A stretch of DNA of 64,000 nt from Vibrio sp. UCD-FRSSP16_30 (GCF_001676025.1 NZ_LZFW01000001.1:124001-188000), one strand, 5' to 3'. Shown: positions 1 to 10,039, numbered from the stretch's first letter. The notes: a model not told the origin generated them from the sequence alone. Numbers and translations are program-made.

Positions 1-1
1 G

Positions 2-3000
2 ATTGCCGGCCGAGATAAGAAAGTCGATATCAAACCTTTCTTAATCCAAGGTTTGCCAAGTGATGTAAAAGCGGCGCAACTGTTCATTGAAACCATCAAT
101 GAAACACAAGCCAAAGTTTGTCAGTTAAATGATGTTAAAGAGCGCGTAGCACAAATTGAAGGTGCGCAATTTAAAGCGTTTAACTCAATCACTGATTACC
201 ACGCACAAATGTTTGATTTTGGCGTAGTGCCAAAGAAACTGCGTAATTCAAGCGATCGTTCTAAGTTCTACCGTCTTATTGAAGCATCACTGTATGGTGG
301 TATTTCTAGCACCATTACTCGCTCACTGCGTGATTACTTACTGCCACAAAATGGCGGGGTGAAGAAAGCTTTCCAAGATATGGAATCGGCGCTTCGTGAA
401 AACCGCATTACGCTTGAAGCGATAAAAAATACTCAAGCAGATCGAGATTTATTTAAGCATTTGCTTACCGAGTCGACCAGCTATGTCGCAGCGGATTATA
501 TGCGCCATGCTAATCAACGTCGCTCTAAACTCGAAGCTACGCTAGGGCTGCGTTCTGAGCTATTTAATAATCGTCAGCAAATCTTAGATAACAATGCGTT
601 ATTAAACGCTACCCAGCAGCAACTGGATGCGGTTTTAGAAGAGTATTCAGCGCTAGAACAAGATCATCAATCAGCGACAGATTACCTGCAGTTAGTACAA
701 AGTGCATTGCAACAGCAACAGAAAATCGCCCGCTACGAAGATGATTTAGTTGAGCTAAGTGAGCGCCTTGAAGAACAAATCATGGTGGTTGAAGAAGCGC
801 AACAGTTGTTAATTGCCGCAGAAGAGCAAAGCGAATTAACCGAGCAAGAAGTTGATAGCCTTAAATCGCAACTGGCAGATTATCAGCAAGCGTTAGACGT
901 TCAGCAAACAAGAGCTTTGCAATATCAACAAGCGATTAAAGCACTGCAAGACACGCGTGAATTGTGTGGATTAGAGATTGATAGCGTCGATTTTGTTCCG
1001 GCACTGATTGCCGAGCTTAGCGCGGAGCAACAATCGCAAACCAGTCAAATTTTGTCACTAAAGCATAAGCTGGATATTAACTCAGCCGGTGCTCAGCAAT
1101 TTAACAATGCATTTAATTTGGTGAAAACACTGGATGCAGATTGCACTCGTAATGACGCAGCCAGCTTTGCCAAAAGTGCATTAGCCAAAGCGGTTTCTGC
1201 CAACAACGACGTTCAGCAATTAAGTCATTGGCAATCTCAGAAACAAGAGATGAGCAAGGCGTTAGTAAAACAGAAAAACGTGCAAACGCTGGTGGCCGAT
1301 TATCAACAGCAATTTGCCGCGCAACTGATAGACGAAGCGGATCTAGAAGTTGAATATGAACGCCAATCTCAAGTGATTGAAACGGCGGAGCAGAGCATAG
1401 AATCAGGCCGTGAAAGCTTGCTAGAAATGCGTCGCAGTGAAAAACAGATTAATAGTGATATTCAGCACTTTGAATCTATTGCGCCAAAATGGATTAAAGC
1501 CAATGATGCATTAACGCAGATCAGTGAGCACACCGAGACTACCTTAACCGATGCGCAATCGGTGATGGCTGCAATGCAGCAAGTACTTGAAACTGAAAAG
1601 TCATTACTTGCAAGCAAAGATGCTTTAGCGATTCGTCGCAGTAATATTGAAAAAGAAATTGAAGCATTAGCCGCACCAGGCGGGGCGAATGATGCTCGCC
1701 TTAAAGCACTGGCAGACAGCGTGGGTGGTGTTCTACTTTCTGAAATTTACGATGACATCACTTTACAAGATGCACCGTATTTCAGTGCGATGTATGGCCC
1801 TGCGCGCCACGCTATTGTGGTGTCGGACATGAGCGGAATCAAAGAACGCTTGGTCGAATTTGATGATTGTCCAGATGATGTTTATATCCTTGAAGGGGAT
1901 GTCGATGCCTTTGATGACAGCCAATTTGAAGTGGAAGAGTTTGAGGGCGCAGTATGCGTACAAGTGAGCGAGCAACAATTGCGTTTTTCTCGCTTCCCGA
2001 AAGTGCCTTTATTTGGCCGTGCTGCTCGTGAATCACGTTTAGAAACATTACGTGAAGAGCGTGATCAGCTTGTTGAAGATTACGCTAAAGCCTCTTTTGA
2101 TGCGCAAAAAGCGCAGCGTCTGTACCAATCTTTCAATGACTTTGTTGCCAATCATGCCCAAGTGGCTTTTGAGGATGATCCCGAGCAAAGCATTCATTCA
2201 CTTCGTAGCCAACGTAATACGCTTATTGAGCAACTTTCTAAGCTGCAATCGGCTGAGAATGAACATAAACAAGCGTTAGCTAAAGGCAAGAAAGCACTCT
2301 TTGCACTAGATAAGATCTCACCTTCTTTGCATCTATTAGAAGATGTGACGCTGGCGGAACGTGTTGCAGAAGTAGAAGCAAAACTGCAAGAGCTTAATGA
2401 AAGTAAACGTTACTTAGAACGCTTTGGCAAAACCTTGCAACAGCTTGAACCTATCGCTAACGCCTTAGATGCCGATCCTGAGCAATTTGATGCGTTGCAA
2501 GCACAATACGATGCGTTAGATAAAGCGCTGCAATTGAATAAGCAAAAAACTTTCGCCTTATCAAATGTCTTAGGACGTAAAGCGCACTTTGCTTACGCTG
2601 ATTCGGTACAGTTACTGGATAAAAGCAGTGAACTTAGTGAGCAGCTTAAGTTAAAACTGGCTACAGCAGAGCAAGAAAAAGATCGCGCAAGAGTGAGCTT
2701 TAAGCAGACTCAGCAACAGTTCCAGCAATATAATCAGCTTTTGGCAACGCTAAAAAGCTCTCATCAAGCAAAATCTGAGACAGTTCAAGAGTTTCGTCAG
2801 GAGCTCAATGATGCTGGTGTGATTTTAGATGAAGGCATTTTGGATCGTGCTCATAGCCGTAAAGAAGCATTGCAGCAACGTATTGAGACCTCTAGAGGCG
2901 CTCAATCGCAGATGCAAAAGACACTGACGGCAACAGAGATGGAGCTTCGTAGCGCAACTAAAGCCCTGAAGAAGCAACAAAAAGATTATCAAGAACTGCG

Positions 3001-4132
3001 CACATTCGTAGTTACAGCAAAAGCGGGTTGGTGTTCGGTACTTAAACTGGCACGAGAGCATGATGTTGAGCGTCGTCTGCACAAGCGTGAGCTTGCTTAT
3101 TTATCTGAGGGTGAACTTCGCTCTATGTCAGATAAATCTTTAGGTGCGCTTCGTTTAGCCGTCGCCAACGATGATTCACTGCGTGACTCATTACGCGCCT
3201 CAGAAGATACCGCTTATCCAGAACGTAAAGTATTATTCTATATTGCTGTGTATCAATATCTGCGTGAACGTATTCGCCAAGATATTATTCGCACCGATGA
3301 TCCTGTTGAAGCCATTGAAGAGATGGAAGTGGAGCTTGGCCGTTTGACCGAAGAGCTCAATCAGCGTGAAAATCGCTTAGCGATCAGTTCTGAGTCAGTA
3401 TCGAGCATTATTAAAAAGACCATTCAGCGTGAACAAAATCGTATTCGCATCCTTAACCAAGGCTTGTCTAATATTCATTTTGGTCAGGTAAAAGGGGTGC
3501 GACTTAACGTTGAGATTCGTGAAAGTCATCAAATATTGCTCGATAGCTTGGCAAACCCTGATAAAGCCCATCAGCAGTTATTTGATAACTCTCGCTTAAC
3601 CTTTTCCGAAGCGATGGCGAAATTATTCCAACGTGTTAACCCGCATATCGATATGGGTCAGCGTTCGCCGCAAATCTTGGGTGAAGAACTGTTGGATTAC
3701 CGTAATTACCTAGCAATGGGTGTTGAGGTTAATCGAGGTTCAGAAGGCTGGTTACAAGCTGAGTCTGGCGCACTATCAACCGGTGAAGCTATCGGTACTG
3801 GTCAGTCTATCCTATTGATGGTTGTGCAGAGCTGGGAAGAAGAATCTCGTCGTCTGCGTAGCAAAGATATTGTGCCATGTCGTTTATTGTTCTTAGATGA
3901 AGCGGCGCGTTTGGATGCCAAATCTATCGCCACCTTATTTGAGCTGTGTGATCGTCTGAATATGCAGTTGCTTATTGCTGCGCCTGAGAATATTAGTCCA
4001 GAAAAAGGCACCACCTACAAACTGGTTCGTAAAGTCTTTAAAGACCACGAACACGTGCATGTGGTTGGACTGCGAGGCTTTGGACAAAAATCGTTAGAGA
4101 GCGAATCGGTGAGTGAAGCTGACCTAATTTAG
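2..4132 (+). CDS. mukB: Chromosome partition protein MukB (5' end outside window)
   Basis: SMC-like ATPase of the MukBEF condensin, which compacts and segregates the chromosome in enterobacteria and vibrios. The reading frame is open from base 2, so the first codons (including the N-terminal Walker A) lie upstream; about 1376 residues are visible, against roughly 1490 in known MukB. Most of the visible protein is glutamine- and glutamate-rich coiled coil, interrupted near 1660-2010 by a compact hinge segment. The C-terminal head is clear: an ABC signature region (SGALSTGEAIGTGQS, about 3766-3810) and a Walker B segment LLFLDEAARLD at about 3886-3918. mukF and mukE normally lie immediately upstream and are not visible. 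A strong hairpin terminator follows the stop. A TTG at 53 is not the real start. Confidence 0.97.
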   Translation: MAGRDKKVDIKPFLIQGLPSDVKAAQLFIETINETQAKVCQLNDVKERVAQIEGAQFKAFNSITDYHAQMFDFGVVPKKLRNSSDRSKFYRLIEASLYGGISSTITRSLRDYLLPQNGGVKKAFQDMESALRENRITLEAIKNTQADRDLFKHLLTESTSYVAADYMRHANQRRSKLEATLGLRSELFNNRQQILDNNALLNATQQQLDAVLEEYSALEQDHQSATDYLQLVQSALQQQQKIARYEDDLVELSERLEEQIMVVEEAQQLLIAAEEQSELTEQEVDSLKSQLADYQQALDVQQTRALQYQQAIKALQDTRELCGLEIDSVDFVPALIAELSAEQQSQTSQILSLKHKLDINSAGAQQFNNAFNLVKTLDADCTRNDAASFAKSALAKAVSANNDVQQLSHWQSQKQEMSKALVKQKNVQTLVADYQQQFAAQLIDEADLEVEYERQSQVIETAEQSIESGRESLLEMRRSEKQINSDIQHFESIAPKWIKANDALTQISEHTETTLTDAQSVMAAMQQVLETEKSLLASKDALAIRRSNIEKEIEALAAPGGANDARLKALADSVGGVLLSEIYDDITLQDAPYFSAMYGPARHAIVVSDMSGIKERLVEFDDCPDDVYILEGDVDAFDDSQFEVEEFEGAVCVQVSEQQLRFSRFPKVPLFGRAARESRLETLREERDQLVEDYAKASFDAQKAQRLYQSFNDFVANHAQVAFEDDPEQSIHSLRSQRNTLIEQLSKLQSAENEHKQALAKGKKALFALDKISPSLHLLEDVTLAERVAEVEAKLQELNESKRYLERFGKTLQQLEPIANALDADPEQFDALQAQYDALDKALQLNKQKTFALSNVLGRKAHFAYADSVQLLDKSSELSEQLKLKLATAEQEKDRARVSFKQTQQQFQQYNQLLATLKSSHQAKSETVQEFRQELNDAGVILDEGILDRAHSRKEALQQRIETSRGAQSQMQKTLTATEMELRSATKALKKQQKDYQELRTFVVTAKAGWCSVLKLAREHDVERRLHKRELAYLSEGELRSMSDKSLGALRLAVANDDSLRDSLRASEDTAYPERKVLFYIAVYQYLRERIRQDIIRTDDPVEAIEEMEVELGRLTEELNQRENRLAISSESVSSIIKKTIQREQNRIRILNQGLSNIHFGQVKGVRLNVEIRESHQILLDSLANPDKAHQQLFDNSRLTFSEAMAKLFQRVNPHIDMGQRSPQILGEELLDYRNYLAMGVEVNRGSEGWLQAESGALSTGEAIGTGQSILLMVVQSWEEESRRLRSKDIVPCRLLFLDEAARLDAKSIATLFELCDRLNMQLLIAAPENISPEKGTTYKLVRKVFKDHEHVHVVGLRGFGQKSLESESVSEADLI

Positions 4133-4150
4133 TTTCAGTTAGCCAAAACA

Positions 4151-4192
4151 AATAACCGCCATAATGCTTGTCATTATGGCGGTTATTTTTTT
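4151..4192. terminator. Terminator between convergent genes (mukB and yeeZ-like)
   Basis: A 16-bp perfect stem (AATAACCGCCATAATG and its complement) with a 5-nt loop is followed by a run of T on the plus strand. It lies between two convergent genes. The T-run favours mukB, but the stem could serve both directions. Confidence 0.85.
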
Positions 4193-4217
4193 AAGTGTGG
4201 TTTAAATGCGTCTGTTA

Positions 4218-5078
4218 TCACAACAGATCTAACGTATGTTGAAACTGATACTGATAGCCAAGTTGCTGTGATAATGCGCTGTCGATTTTTTTGTCAGGTA
4301 TATCGACAATCTCTGGCAACTCAATCTCTTCATTACTGGCGGTGATTGCGGCTTGGTAAAACTGCGCTTTATCGCAAGTATTTGGTGTTGATGCATTTAC
4401 AATGCCATGCCAGTGCTCGTTCAGGGCAAATTCAATAATTCCGATAGCATCTAGTTTATGCAGCATATTTGCAGGCGCAAGGCGACTGACTGAGCGTAGA
4501 CGAGAAGCAAAGCGAGAAGGGTGACGAATGTCATCAACTAATCCACTACAACGAATGATGCAGTGCTCGACAGGGCAATCAATGACCTTTTTCTCAGCTT
4601 GTAATAATGCACGGCTCTTTTGTGAAAAAGTGTCATTATTTAACGATAACTCAAGGTTAGCGTTGCTTTCTTGCATGGTATTTTTTGTATGATCAGAAGT
4701 TAAAGACGCACTCACTGAAGGGTAGACAGCCGTTGAGCTGATCATGATGACTTTTTTGACTCCAGCTTGGCTGGCGGCTGAGCATATCTGTTGCCAATTG
4801 TTGGCGTAACTGTCCCAGTCAGACTCTGCACTACGTCGAAATCCAGGGGTAATACAACCAATGATCGTATCAATATCTAATTGCTCGATTAACGAGCAGA
4901 GTGAGGCAGTCGTTGGTATAGGGAAATCAAGTTGGTAGGCGTTAAGGCCTTGCTGTTGACTTTGTTGAACAGTATCTGAGTGAGAGTTGGTGACATAGAC
5001 ATTATGCTGAGAAGCGCAGAGCTGTTTGGCTAATGGACGACCAAGCCAACCTGCGCCTATAATTAATACTGAGGCCAT
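4218..5078 (-). CDS. YeeZ-like NAD(P)-binding epimerase/SDR-family protein
   Basis: Predicted cytoplasmic protein of 286 residues with an N-terminal Rossmann fold: the dinucleotide-binding glycine motif GAGWLG is at residues 8-13. It resembles the YeeZ group of NAD-dependent epimerase/dehydratase-like proteins, whose substrate is not known. A segment around residues 110-120 (VIMISSTAVYP) matches the usual SDR beta-strand before the active-site region. Its ATG lies one base after the stop of the upstream 77-aa gene, so the two are almost certainly co-transcribed and translationally coupled. It ends close to the shared terminator with mukB. The exact reaction cannot be told from sequence. Confidence 0.8.
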   Translation of the reverse strand: MASVLIIGAGWLGRPLAKQLCASQHNVYVTNSHSDTVQQSQQQGLNAYQLDFPIPTTASLCSLIEQLDIDTIIGCITPGFRRSAESDWDSYANNWQQICSAASQAGVKKVIMISSTAVYPSVSASLTSDHTKNTMQESNANLELSLNNDTFSQKSRALLQAEKKVIDCPVEHCIIRCSGLVDDIRHPSRFASRLRSVSRLAPANMLHKLDAIGIIEFALNEHWHGIVNASTPNTCDKAQFYQAAITASNEEIELPEIVDIPDKKIDSALSQQLGYQYQFQHTLDLL

Positions 5079-5079
5079 A

Positions 5080-5313
5080 TTAGTGGCTAAGAGCCCTTAG
5101 TATCTTATCTGCACGCTCAGCAATTTGAATGCCTTCCTCGGTCAGGTAGCCACCATCACAAAGAGTACATAGGCCTTTATCAAATAGACTCTTAATCGCC
5201 AGTTGAATATTTTCTGCCGCATCACTATGAACTTTGATACCAGTTGCTGCGCTGTTTAAATCGAATTGCATTAGTAGATTGAGTTCGTCGACCAATAATT
5301 GATTAAATTTCAT
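5080..5313 (-). CDS. TIGR02647-type small conserved protein
   Basis: A 77-residue protein with no signal peptide or membrane segment. It reads like the TIGR02647 family of small gammaproteobacterial proteins, thought to be DNA-binding but without an assigned role. The composition (alternating hydrophobic and charged residues, a middle LFDKGLCTL segment followed by GGYLTEEG) fits a compact helical/winged-helix-like fold; that is inference. A good ribosome site (AAGGAAC) lies 5 bases before the ATG. It is first in a two-gene minus-strand unit with the YeeZ-like gene, and is divergent from torECA across a long intergenic region. Confidence 0.7.
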   Translation of the reverse strand: MKFNQLLVDELNLLMQFDLNSAATGIKVHSDAAENIQLAIKSLFDKGLCTLCDGGYLTEEGIQIAERADKILRALSH

Positions 5314-5792
5314 ATCTGTTCCTTTTTGATTCTTTCAAACACATTAGAACTGGAATGCAAGTGAATCAACACTCAGGGACGAAAAACGTTACCTCTATCC
5401 ACTGCTTGCTTATTTGTTGCTCGCTTTAGTCATTGAAAAAGTAAAATCATGACTCATGTCATGAGAGCGTCAAAAAAGTAAAATTTATCGTTGACTCTCT
5501 CTCACCCTAGGCGAGGTAAGTCTTTACACTTTTTATCCACAATAATTGTGGATAACCATGTGCCATATTCAAAAAATACCATCAGTAAAAAGAATACCCA
5601 TTAAAAGCGGACGTCATACAATGCTTTACTGCTGTTGCTTGTGCTTTGTTTTGAGTGATTTTCACACACTAAGCTTAAATTTAGTCTAAATTTTAATCAC
5701 GGTGTGCGGCTGTTTGCATATGGTTCGAATTCCAGTTGCTCTCTTGCTGCGTTAAGAGTGGCAATCGAAACTAAGCAATGTAGGTGAGTGAT
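5314..5792. other. Intergenic region upstream of torECA
   Basis: A 479-base AT-rich gap between the divergent 77-aa gene and torE. It must hold both promoters. Visible structure: an inverted repeat CATGAC-TCAT-GTCATG at 5448-5463, a perfect 23-nt palindrome of two DnaA-box sequences at 5533-5555, and a repeated TAAATTTAGTCTAAATTT block near 5678-5695. I see no convincing ORF. TorR control would be expected for torECA, but I cannot assign TorR boxes with confidence. Confidence 0.6.
5533..5555. promoter_or_regulatory. Inverted pair of perfect DnaA-box sequences
   Basis: TTATCCACA at 5533-5541 and its reverse complement TGTGGATAA at 5547-5555 form a perfect palindrome with 11-nt arms around one central base. 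Each half equals the strongest E. coli DnaA box. Whether DnaA or an unrelated regulator binds here cannot be told from sequence. Confidence 0.5.
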
Positions 5793-5960
5793 ATGAGTAC
5801 AATTCAAGAGCAAGAGAAACACTCTTTAGAATGGAAAGCGTTTCTTTTTATAGCCGTCATTCTTTTCCCCGTTTTAAGTGTCATGTTTGTTGGGGGCTAT
5901 GGTTTTGTTGTTTGGATGCTTCAGGTCTTTGTATTAGGGCCTCCAGGTACTCATGGATAG
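5793..5960 (+). CDS. torE: TorE/NapE-type small membrane protein
   Basis: A 55-residue protein too short for most ORF calls. The first 15 residues are polar and are followed by one long hydrophobic stretch (about residues 16-45), so it is a single-span inner-membrane protein ending in GPPGTHG. This matches the TorE/NapE family, found as the first gene of TMAO reductase operons in Vibrio and Shewanella and in nap operons. Its biochemical role is not settled. It is 43 bases upstream of torC, same strand, with a GGTGAGTG-type ribosome site just before the ATG. The neighbours torC and torA make the TorE call much stronger than the short sequence alone. Confidence 0.85.
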   Translation: MSTIQEQEKHSLEWKAFLFIAVILFPVLSVMFVGGYGFVVWMLQVFVLGPPGTHG

Positions 5961-6003
5961 AGCACTGATCATCTAACATCTGCAACGGAAGAGTGAGATT
6001 AAA

Positions 6004-7188
6004 ATGAAATCACTAATTGTTAAACTTTGGACAACCATGAGTCGTCCGGCTAAGCATATTAGCCTTGGGGTACTCACCTTAGGTGGTTTTGTCGCTGGGG
6101 TTATTTTTTGGGGTGGATTTAACACGGCTTTAGAAGCGGCGAATACTGAAGAGTTTTGTATTAGCTGTCATACCATGCGCGACAATGTATACGAAGAGTT
6201 GCAAACCACTGTGCATTGGAAGAATCATGCAGGGGTAAGAGCAACTTGTCCAGATTGTCACGTACCTCATCAATGGACTGCAAAAATTGCTCGTAAAATG
6301 CAAGCCTCTAAGGAAGTCTACGCACAAATTTTTGGCGACTTAGGCACTCCTGAAAAATTTGAAGCACGTCGTTTTGAATTAGCTCGCCATGAATGGAACC
6401 GTTTCTCTGCTAATAAATCTTTAGAATGTAAAAATTGTCACCAATATGACTCGATGGACTTTGATGCCATGTCTCCAACTGCGCGTATTCAAATGAAGCA
6501 AGCAGCAGAGCGAGATCAAAGCTGTTTGGACTGTCATAAAGGCATCGCTCACAGTCTACCTAAAGATATGGACTCATCTGGTGGCTTAATTGGTGAGCTT
6601 GAACAGATTGCTCACTCTACCTCTTTTGCAAAAGACGCTTCTTATGTTTCTGTTCGTCATTTACCTATTTATGAAGATGAAAAGCTGTCTGTAGAGGCGG
6701 GGCTACTTAATCCTGCTTCAGAAATTAAAGTACTTAAAGTGACTGATACTGCTTTGCAAGTGCAAATCAGCGGTTGGCGCAAAGACAAAGGCTTTGGACG
6801 GGTGATTCAAGAAGACTTTGGAATGAATATTCCAGTGGGGTCACTGCTTAAAGAATCGGCGCAAAATGATGCAATTGTGCAAAGCTTTGAAGAGCAAGAA
6901 GATGAGCTAACGGGGCTTCCTTGGAGTCGAGTCGTGGCAACGGTTTGGATGAAACCTGAATCTTTGGTGCAAGGCTTTGAGGAGATTTGGTCACGTGCTG
7001 GAGAGTCTTATAAAGTGAATTGTTCAACCTGTCACACGCAACCAGCGCCAGCTCATTTCACGGCCAATGCATGGCCCGGTATGTTCAATGGTATGTCAGC
7101 ATTTGTAAATCTAGATACTGATAGTGAAGCTTTGGTATTGAAATACCTACAGAAACATTCATCTGATTTTTCAGATGAGCATCACTAA
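6004..7188 (+). CDS. torC: Pentaheme c-type cytochrome TorC
   Basis: Membrane-anchored multiheme cytochrome that passes electrons from the quinol pool to the periplasmic TMAO reductase TorA. The N-terminus has one transmembrane anchor (about residues 18-38). Four CxxCH heme motifs follow in the NapC/NirT-like domain at C52, C82, C142 and C174, and a fifth (CSTCH, C340) lies in the C-terminal domain, the arrangement expected for TorC. Length (394 aa) matches the family. It follows torE by 43 bases and precedes torA by 19 bases, so this is the torECA operon order. Confidence 0.95.
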   Translation: MKSLIVKLWTTMSRPAKHISLGVLTLGGFVAGVIFWGGFNTALEAANTEEFCISCHTMRDNVYEELQTTVHWKNHAGVRATCPDCHVPHQWTAKIARKMQASKEVYAQIFGDLGTPEKFEARRFELARHEWNRFSANKSLECKNCHQYDSMDFDAMSPTARIQMKQAAERDQSCLDCHKGIAHSLPKDMDSSGGLIGELEQIAHSTSFAKDASYVSVRHLPIYEDEKLSVEAGLLNPASEIKVLKVTDTALQVQISGWRKDKGFGRVIQEDFGMNIPVGSLLKESAQNDAIVQSFEEQEDELTGLPWSRVVATVWMKPESLVQGFEEIWSRAGESYKVNCSTCHTQPAPAHFTANAWPGMFNGMSAFVNLDTDSEALVLKYLQKHSSDFSDEHH

Positions 7189-7207
7189 CCCTAGGCGGAG
7201 AGAAATA

Positions 7208-9673
7208 ATGTCATTATCACGAAGAAGCTTTCTGAAAGGGTTAGGTGCATCGGGTGCGGCCGCATCGATTATTGGTCCGAGTTTACTTGTTTCTAACTCT
7301 GCAATCGCGGGTACTGCAGCCGAAGGCGTATGGAAAACATCAGGCTCGCATTGGGGCGCGTTCAGAGCAAGAATCTGGGCCGGTAAAGTACAAGAAATTA
7401 AGCCATTAGAGGTGGATAAATACCCGACCGAGATGCTCAACGGTATTAAAGGGATTATCTATAGTCCATCTCGAGTGCGCTATCCTATGGTTCGTTTAGA
7501 TTGGCTGAAAAAACATAAGTACTCTGCCGATACTCGGGGTAATAATCGCTTCGTGCGGGTGACTTGGGATGAAGCCTTAGATCTTTTTTATCGCGAACTA
7601 GAGCGGGTTCAAAAAGATTATGGTCCTTGGGCGCTGCATGCCGGTCAAACTGGTTGGCGTCAAACAGGGCAAATGCACAGTTGTAACAACCATATGCAAA
7701 GAGCAATTGGTCTGCATGGTTACTCGGTTAAAAAAGTAGGGGATTACTCAACAGGGGCAGGGCAAACCATATTGCCTTATGTTTTAGGTTCTACAGAGGT
7801 GTATGCGCAAGGTACATCATGGGAGCTTATTTTAGATAACAGTAAAAACATCATTATCTGGGCAAATGATCCAGTTAAAAATTTACAAGTGGGGTGGACG
7901 TGTGAAACTCACGAGTCTTTTGAATATCTCGAACAGCTGAAACAAAAAGTCGCTAACAAAGAGATCAACGTCATCTCGGTTGATCCGGTTAAAAATAAAA
8001 CCCAGCAATACCTTAATAATGAGCACTTGTACGTTAACCCGCAAACCGATGTGGCGTTCATGCTCGGTATTGCGCACACCTTATATAAAGAAAAAATCTA
8101 CGACGCTAAATTCATTGATTTGTACTGCTTAGGCTTTAAAGAGTTTACCGCTTATCTTACCGGTGAATCTAAAGATAAAGTAGAGAAAACTCCCGAGTGG
8201 GCATCAAAAATATGCGGTGTGCCAGCGGATAAAATCCGTGAGTTTGCTCGGATGCTAGTCAATGGTCGAACACAGATACTGTTTGGCTGGTGTATTCAAA
8301 GACAAGAGCACGGAGAGCAGCCTTATTGGATGGGAGCGGTGCTGGCGGCAATGATAGGTCAAATAGGCCTACCGGGCGGTGGTGTATCTTATGGGCACCA
8401 TTACTCAGGTATTGGGGTTTCATCGACAGGATTTGGCGCGCCAGGTTCATATCCACTTAATATTGATACCGGGCAAGAACCCAAATACACCAATAAAGAT
8501 TATAAAGGCTACAGCAGTGTGATACCGGTGGCGCGTTGGATTGATTGCTTAAAAGAGCCGGGTAAAAAAATTCAAGCTAATGGCAAAGAAGTAACGCTAC
8601 CACCATTTAAAATGATGGTCGTGAGCGGCAATAACCCTTGGCATCATCATCAAGACCGCAACAACATGAAAGCGGCATTTAAAAACCTACAGACGCTAGT
8701 CACCATCGATTTTGCTTGGACGGCCACCTGCCGTTTTTCCGATATAGTACTGCCTGCGTGTACCCAATTTGAGCGTAATGATATTGATGGCTATGGCGCT
8801 TATTCTGGACGGGGTTTAGTGGCAATGCATAAGTTAGTGGATCCATTGTTTCAGTCCAAAACAGACTTTGACATTATGACTGAGCTAACCGCACGTTGGG
8901 GCAGAGACAAAGACTACACCCGAGGTATGTCAGAGATGGAATGGGTGAAACACTTATATGATGACTGTAAAGCGGCCAATGCAGCCTTTAATCTTCCTGA
9001 GTTTGATGAATTTTGGCAAAAAGGCTTTTTAGACTTTGGTAAAGGCAAACCGTGGACTCGCCATGCAGGTTTTCGAGAAGATCCTGAGATTAGTGCATTG
9101 GGTACGCCGTCAGGCTTTATTGAGATCAGCAGCCGAACGATTGGGCGTTTTGGCTATGAACACTGTCAAGACCATCCGATGTGGTTTGAAAAAACGGAAC
9201 GCTCTCATGGTGGGCCGGGCTCTAAAAAGCATCCATTTTGGTTACAGTCATGTCACCCGGATAAACGTTTACACTCGCAAATGTGTGAATCAGAAGAGTT
9301 TAGAGCAACGTACGCCGTTCAAGGCCGCGAACCTTGCTACTTAAATCCTAAAGACGCTAAAGCTAAAGGCATCAAAGATGGCGATTTAATCCGAGTGTTT
9401 AATGATCGTGGGCAACTTCTTGCTGGAGCTGTGGTTGATGAACATTACCCTGAAGGTGTGATCAGAATTGAAGAGGGTGCATGGTATGGGCCGCTGAATG
9501 AGAAAGTGGGTGCCATTGATACTTATGGCGATCCTAATACCTTAACCCAAGACATTCCATCCTCACAATTAGCACAGGCGACCTCGGCCAATACCTGCAT
9601 TGTGAATATTGAGAAGTTTAAAGGTGAAGCGCCACCTGTGACAGCCTTTGGTGGACCATTAGAAGAGTCATAA
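7208..9673 (+). CDS. torA: Trimethylamine-N-oxide reductase TorA (periplasmic molybdoenzyme)
   Basis: Terminal reductase of anaerobic TMAO respiration, a DMSO-reductase-family enzyme with a bis-MGD molybdenum cofactor. The start chosen is ATG 7208: it gives a twin-arginine signal (SRRSFLKGL) within the first residues and has a GGCGGAGAG ribosome site just upstream; an earlier in-frame ATG at 7175 would overlap torC. Cleavage is likely after the AIAG region near residue 35. The motif DYSTGAGQ around residues 179-186 holds the serine expected to bind molybdenum in TorA/DMSO reductases. Length 821 aa is typical. No torD chaperone gene is adjacent. A terminator follows at 9714-9748. Confidence 0.96.
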   Translation: MSLSRRSFLKGLGASGAAASIIGPSLLVSNSAIAGTAAEGVWKTSGSHWGAFRARIWAGKVQEIKPLEVDKYPTEMLNGIKGIIYSPSRVRYPMVRLDWLKKHKYSADTRGNNRFVRVTWDEALDLFYRELERVQKDYGPWALHAGQTGWRQTGQMHSCNNHMQRAIGLHGYSVKKVGDYSTGAGQTILPYVLGSTEVYAQGTSWELILDNSKNIIIWANDPVKNLQVGWTCETHESFEYLEQLKQKVANKEINVISVDPVKNKTQQYLNNEHLYVNPQTDVAFMLGIAHTLYKEKIYDAKFIDLYCLGFKEFTAYLTGESKDKVEKTPEWASKICGVPADKIREFARMLVNGRTQILFGWCIQRQEHGEQPYWMGAVLAAMIGQIGLPGGGVSYGHHYSGIGVSSTGFGAPGSYPLNIDTGQEPKYTNKDYKGYSSVIPVARWIDCLKEPGKKIQANGKEVTLPPFKMMVVSGNNPWHHHQDRNNMKAAFKNLQTLVTIDFAWTATCRFSDIVLPACTQFERNDIDGYGAYSGRGLVAMHKLVDPLFQSKTDFDIMTELTARWGRDKDYTRGMSEMEWVKHLYDDCKAANAAFNLPEFDEFWQKGFLDFGKGKPWTRHAGFREDPEISALGTPSGFIEISSRTIGRFGYEHCQDHPMWFEKTERSHGGPGSKKHPFWLQSCHPDKRLHSQMCESEEFRATYAVQGREPCYLNPKDAKAKGIKDGDLIRVFNDRGQLLAGAVVDEHYPEGVIRIEEGAWYGPLNEKVGAIDTYGDPNTLTQDIPSSQLAQATSANTCIVNIEKFKGEAPPVTAFGGPLEES

Positions 9674-9713
9674 TATCACGGTGCTAGAACCTATTATTAT
9701 TGACTAAAATTAG

Positions 9714-9748
9714 CATCGCTTACGATAACTCGTTGGCGATGTTTTTTT
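9714..9748 (+). terminator. Terminator of torECA
   Basis: CATCGC and GCGATG pair around an inner ACGA/TCGT hairpin and are followed by seven T. It lies 40 bases after the torA stop. Confidence 0.8.
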
Positions 9749-9814
9749 ATTTATAAAGAGGAACGCTCACTAAAAACAAAAAGTAAAAACAAAAGCAAAA
9801 AAAAGCTGCAGACG

Positions 9815-9924
9815 AAAAAAAAGCCGACCACGAAAAATCATGCGATCGGCTTATATTCTTGTGAACAATAATCAGTTCACTAACAACGTCAGTTGGCTAG
9901 GTGATCCTTGGCTTAAAAGGGTCA
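9815..9924 (-). ncRNA. qrr: Qrr quorum-sensing regulatory small RNA
   Basis: On the minus strand the sequence starts with TGACCC, contains the highly conserved Qrr core CTAGCCAACTGACGTTGTTA (plus-strand positions 9881-9900), and ends in a GCCGA...TCGGC hairpin followed by eight U. Length is about 110 nt, as for known Qrr RNAs, and the 5' part folds into the usual first stem-loop (TGACCCTT with AAGGATCA, one C-A mismatch). The start is set by a sigma-54 promoter whose GC element is exactly 12 bases upstream. In Vibrio, Qrr RNAs act with Hfq on luxR/hapR, aphA and luxO mRNAs at low cell density. The 5' loop carries the TTTTAAGCC segment, so it looks like the Qrr2-5 type rather than Qrr1; luxO is not adjacent. 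Confidence 0.93.
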
Positions 9925-9935
9925 CTCTCTTTTAT

Positions 9936-9950
9936 GCATGATGCGTGCCA
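9936..9950 (-). promoter_or_regulatory. Sigma-54 promoter of qrr
   Basis: Reading the minus strand: TGGCACGCATCATGCA. GG and GC are separated by exactly 10 bases, as sigma-54 requires, and +1 falls on the T of TGACCC at 9924. Sigma-54 plus LuxO-P is the established way qrr genes are turned on. Confidence 0.9.
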
Positions 9951-10006
9951 CATTTGCGTAGCCATTGGTAAGTCATTGTTATTATTTATAAATTTCATTT
10001 CTACAC

Positions 10007-10039
10007 ATGCAGTTCGCAATTTGCATTTGCAAAATGCAA
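10007..10039 (-). promoter_or_regulatory. LuxO-type enhancer sites upstream of qrr
   Basis: TTGCAAAATGCAA at 10027-10039 is a perfect match to the LuxO site TTGCA-N3-TGCAA. A second, weaker copy (two mismatches) is at 10007-10019 on the minus strand, and a related TTTGCATATGTAAA lies at 10053-10066. They are about 60-130 bases upstream of the sigma-54 promoter, a normal enhancer distance. Confidence 0.8.

Noticed and set aside
5533..5555. DnaA-box pair considered as a replication origin
   Set aside because: Only two boxes, no AT-rich unwinding cluster, no dnaA/gidA/parAB or rctB genes nearby; a regulatory role is more likely.
7175..7207. Earlier in-frame ATG for torA
   Set aside because: It would overlap torC and place 11 extra residues before the twin-arginine signal; ATG 7208 has the better ribosome site.
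9932..9976. Short minus-strand peptide frame (14 codons, MTYQWLRKCGTHHA) upstream of qrr
   Set aside because: It lies exactly across the sigma-54 promoter of qrr, lacks a ribosome site, and is better explained as promoter DNA.
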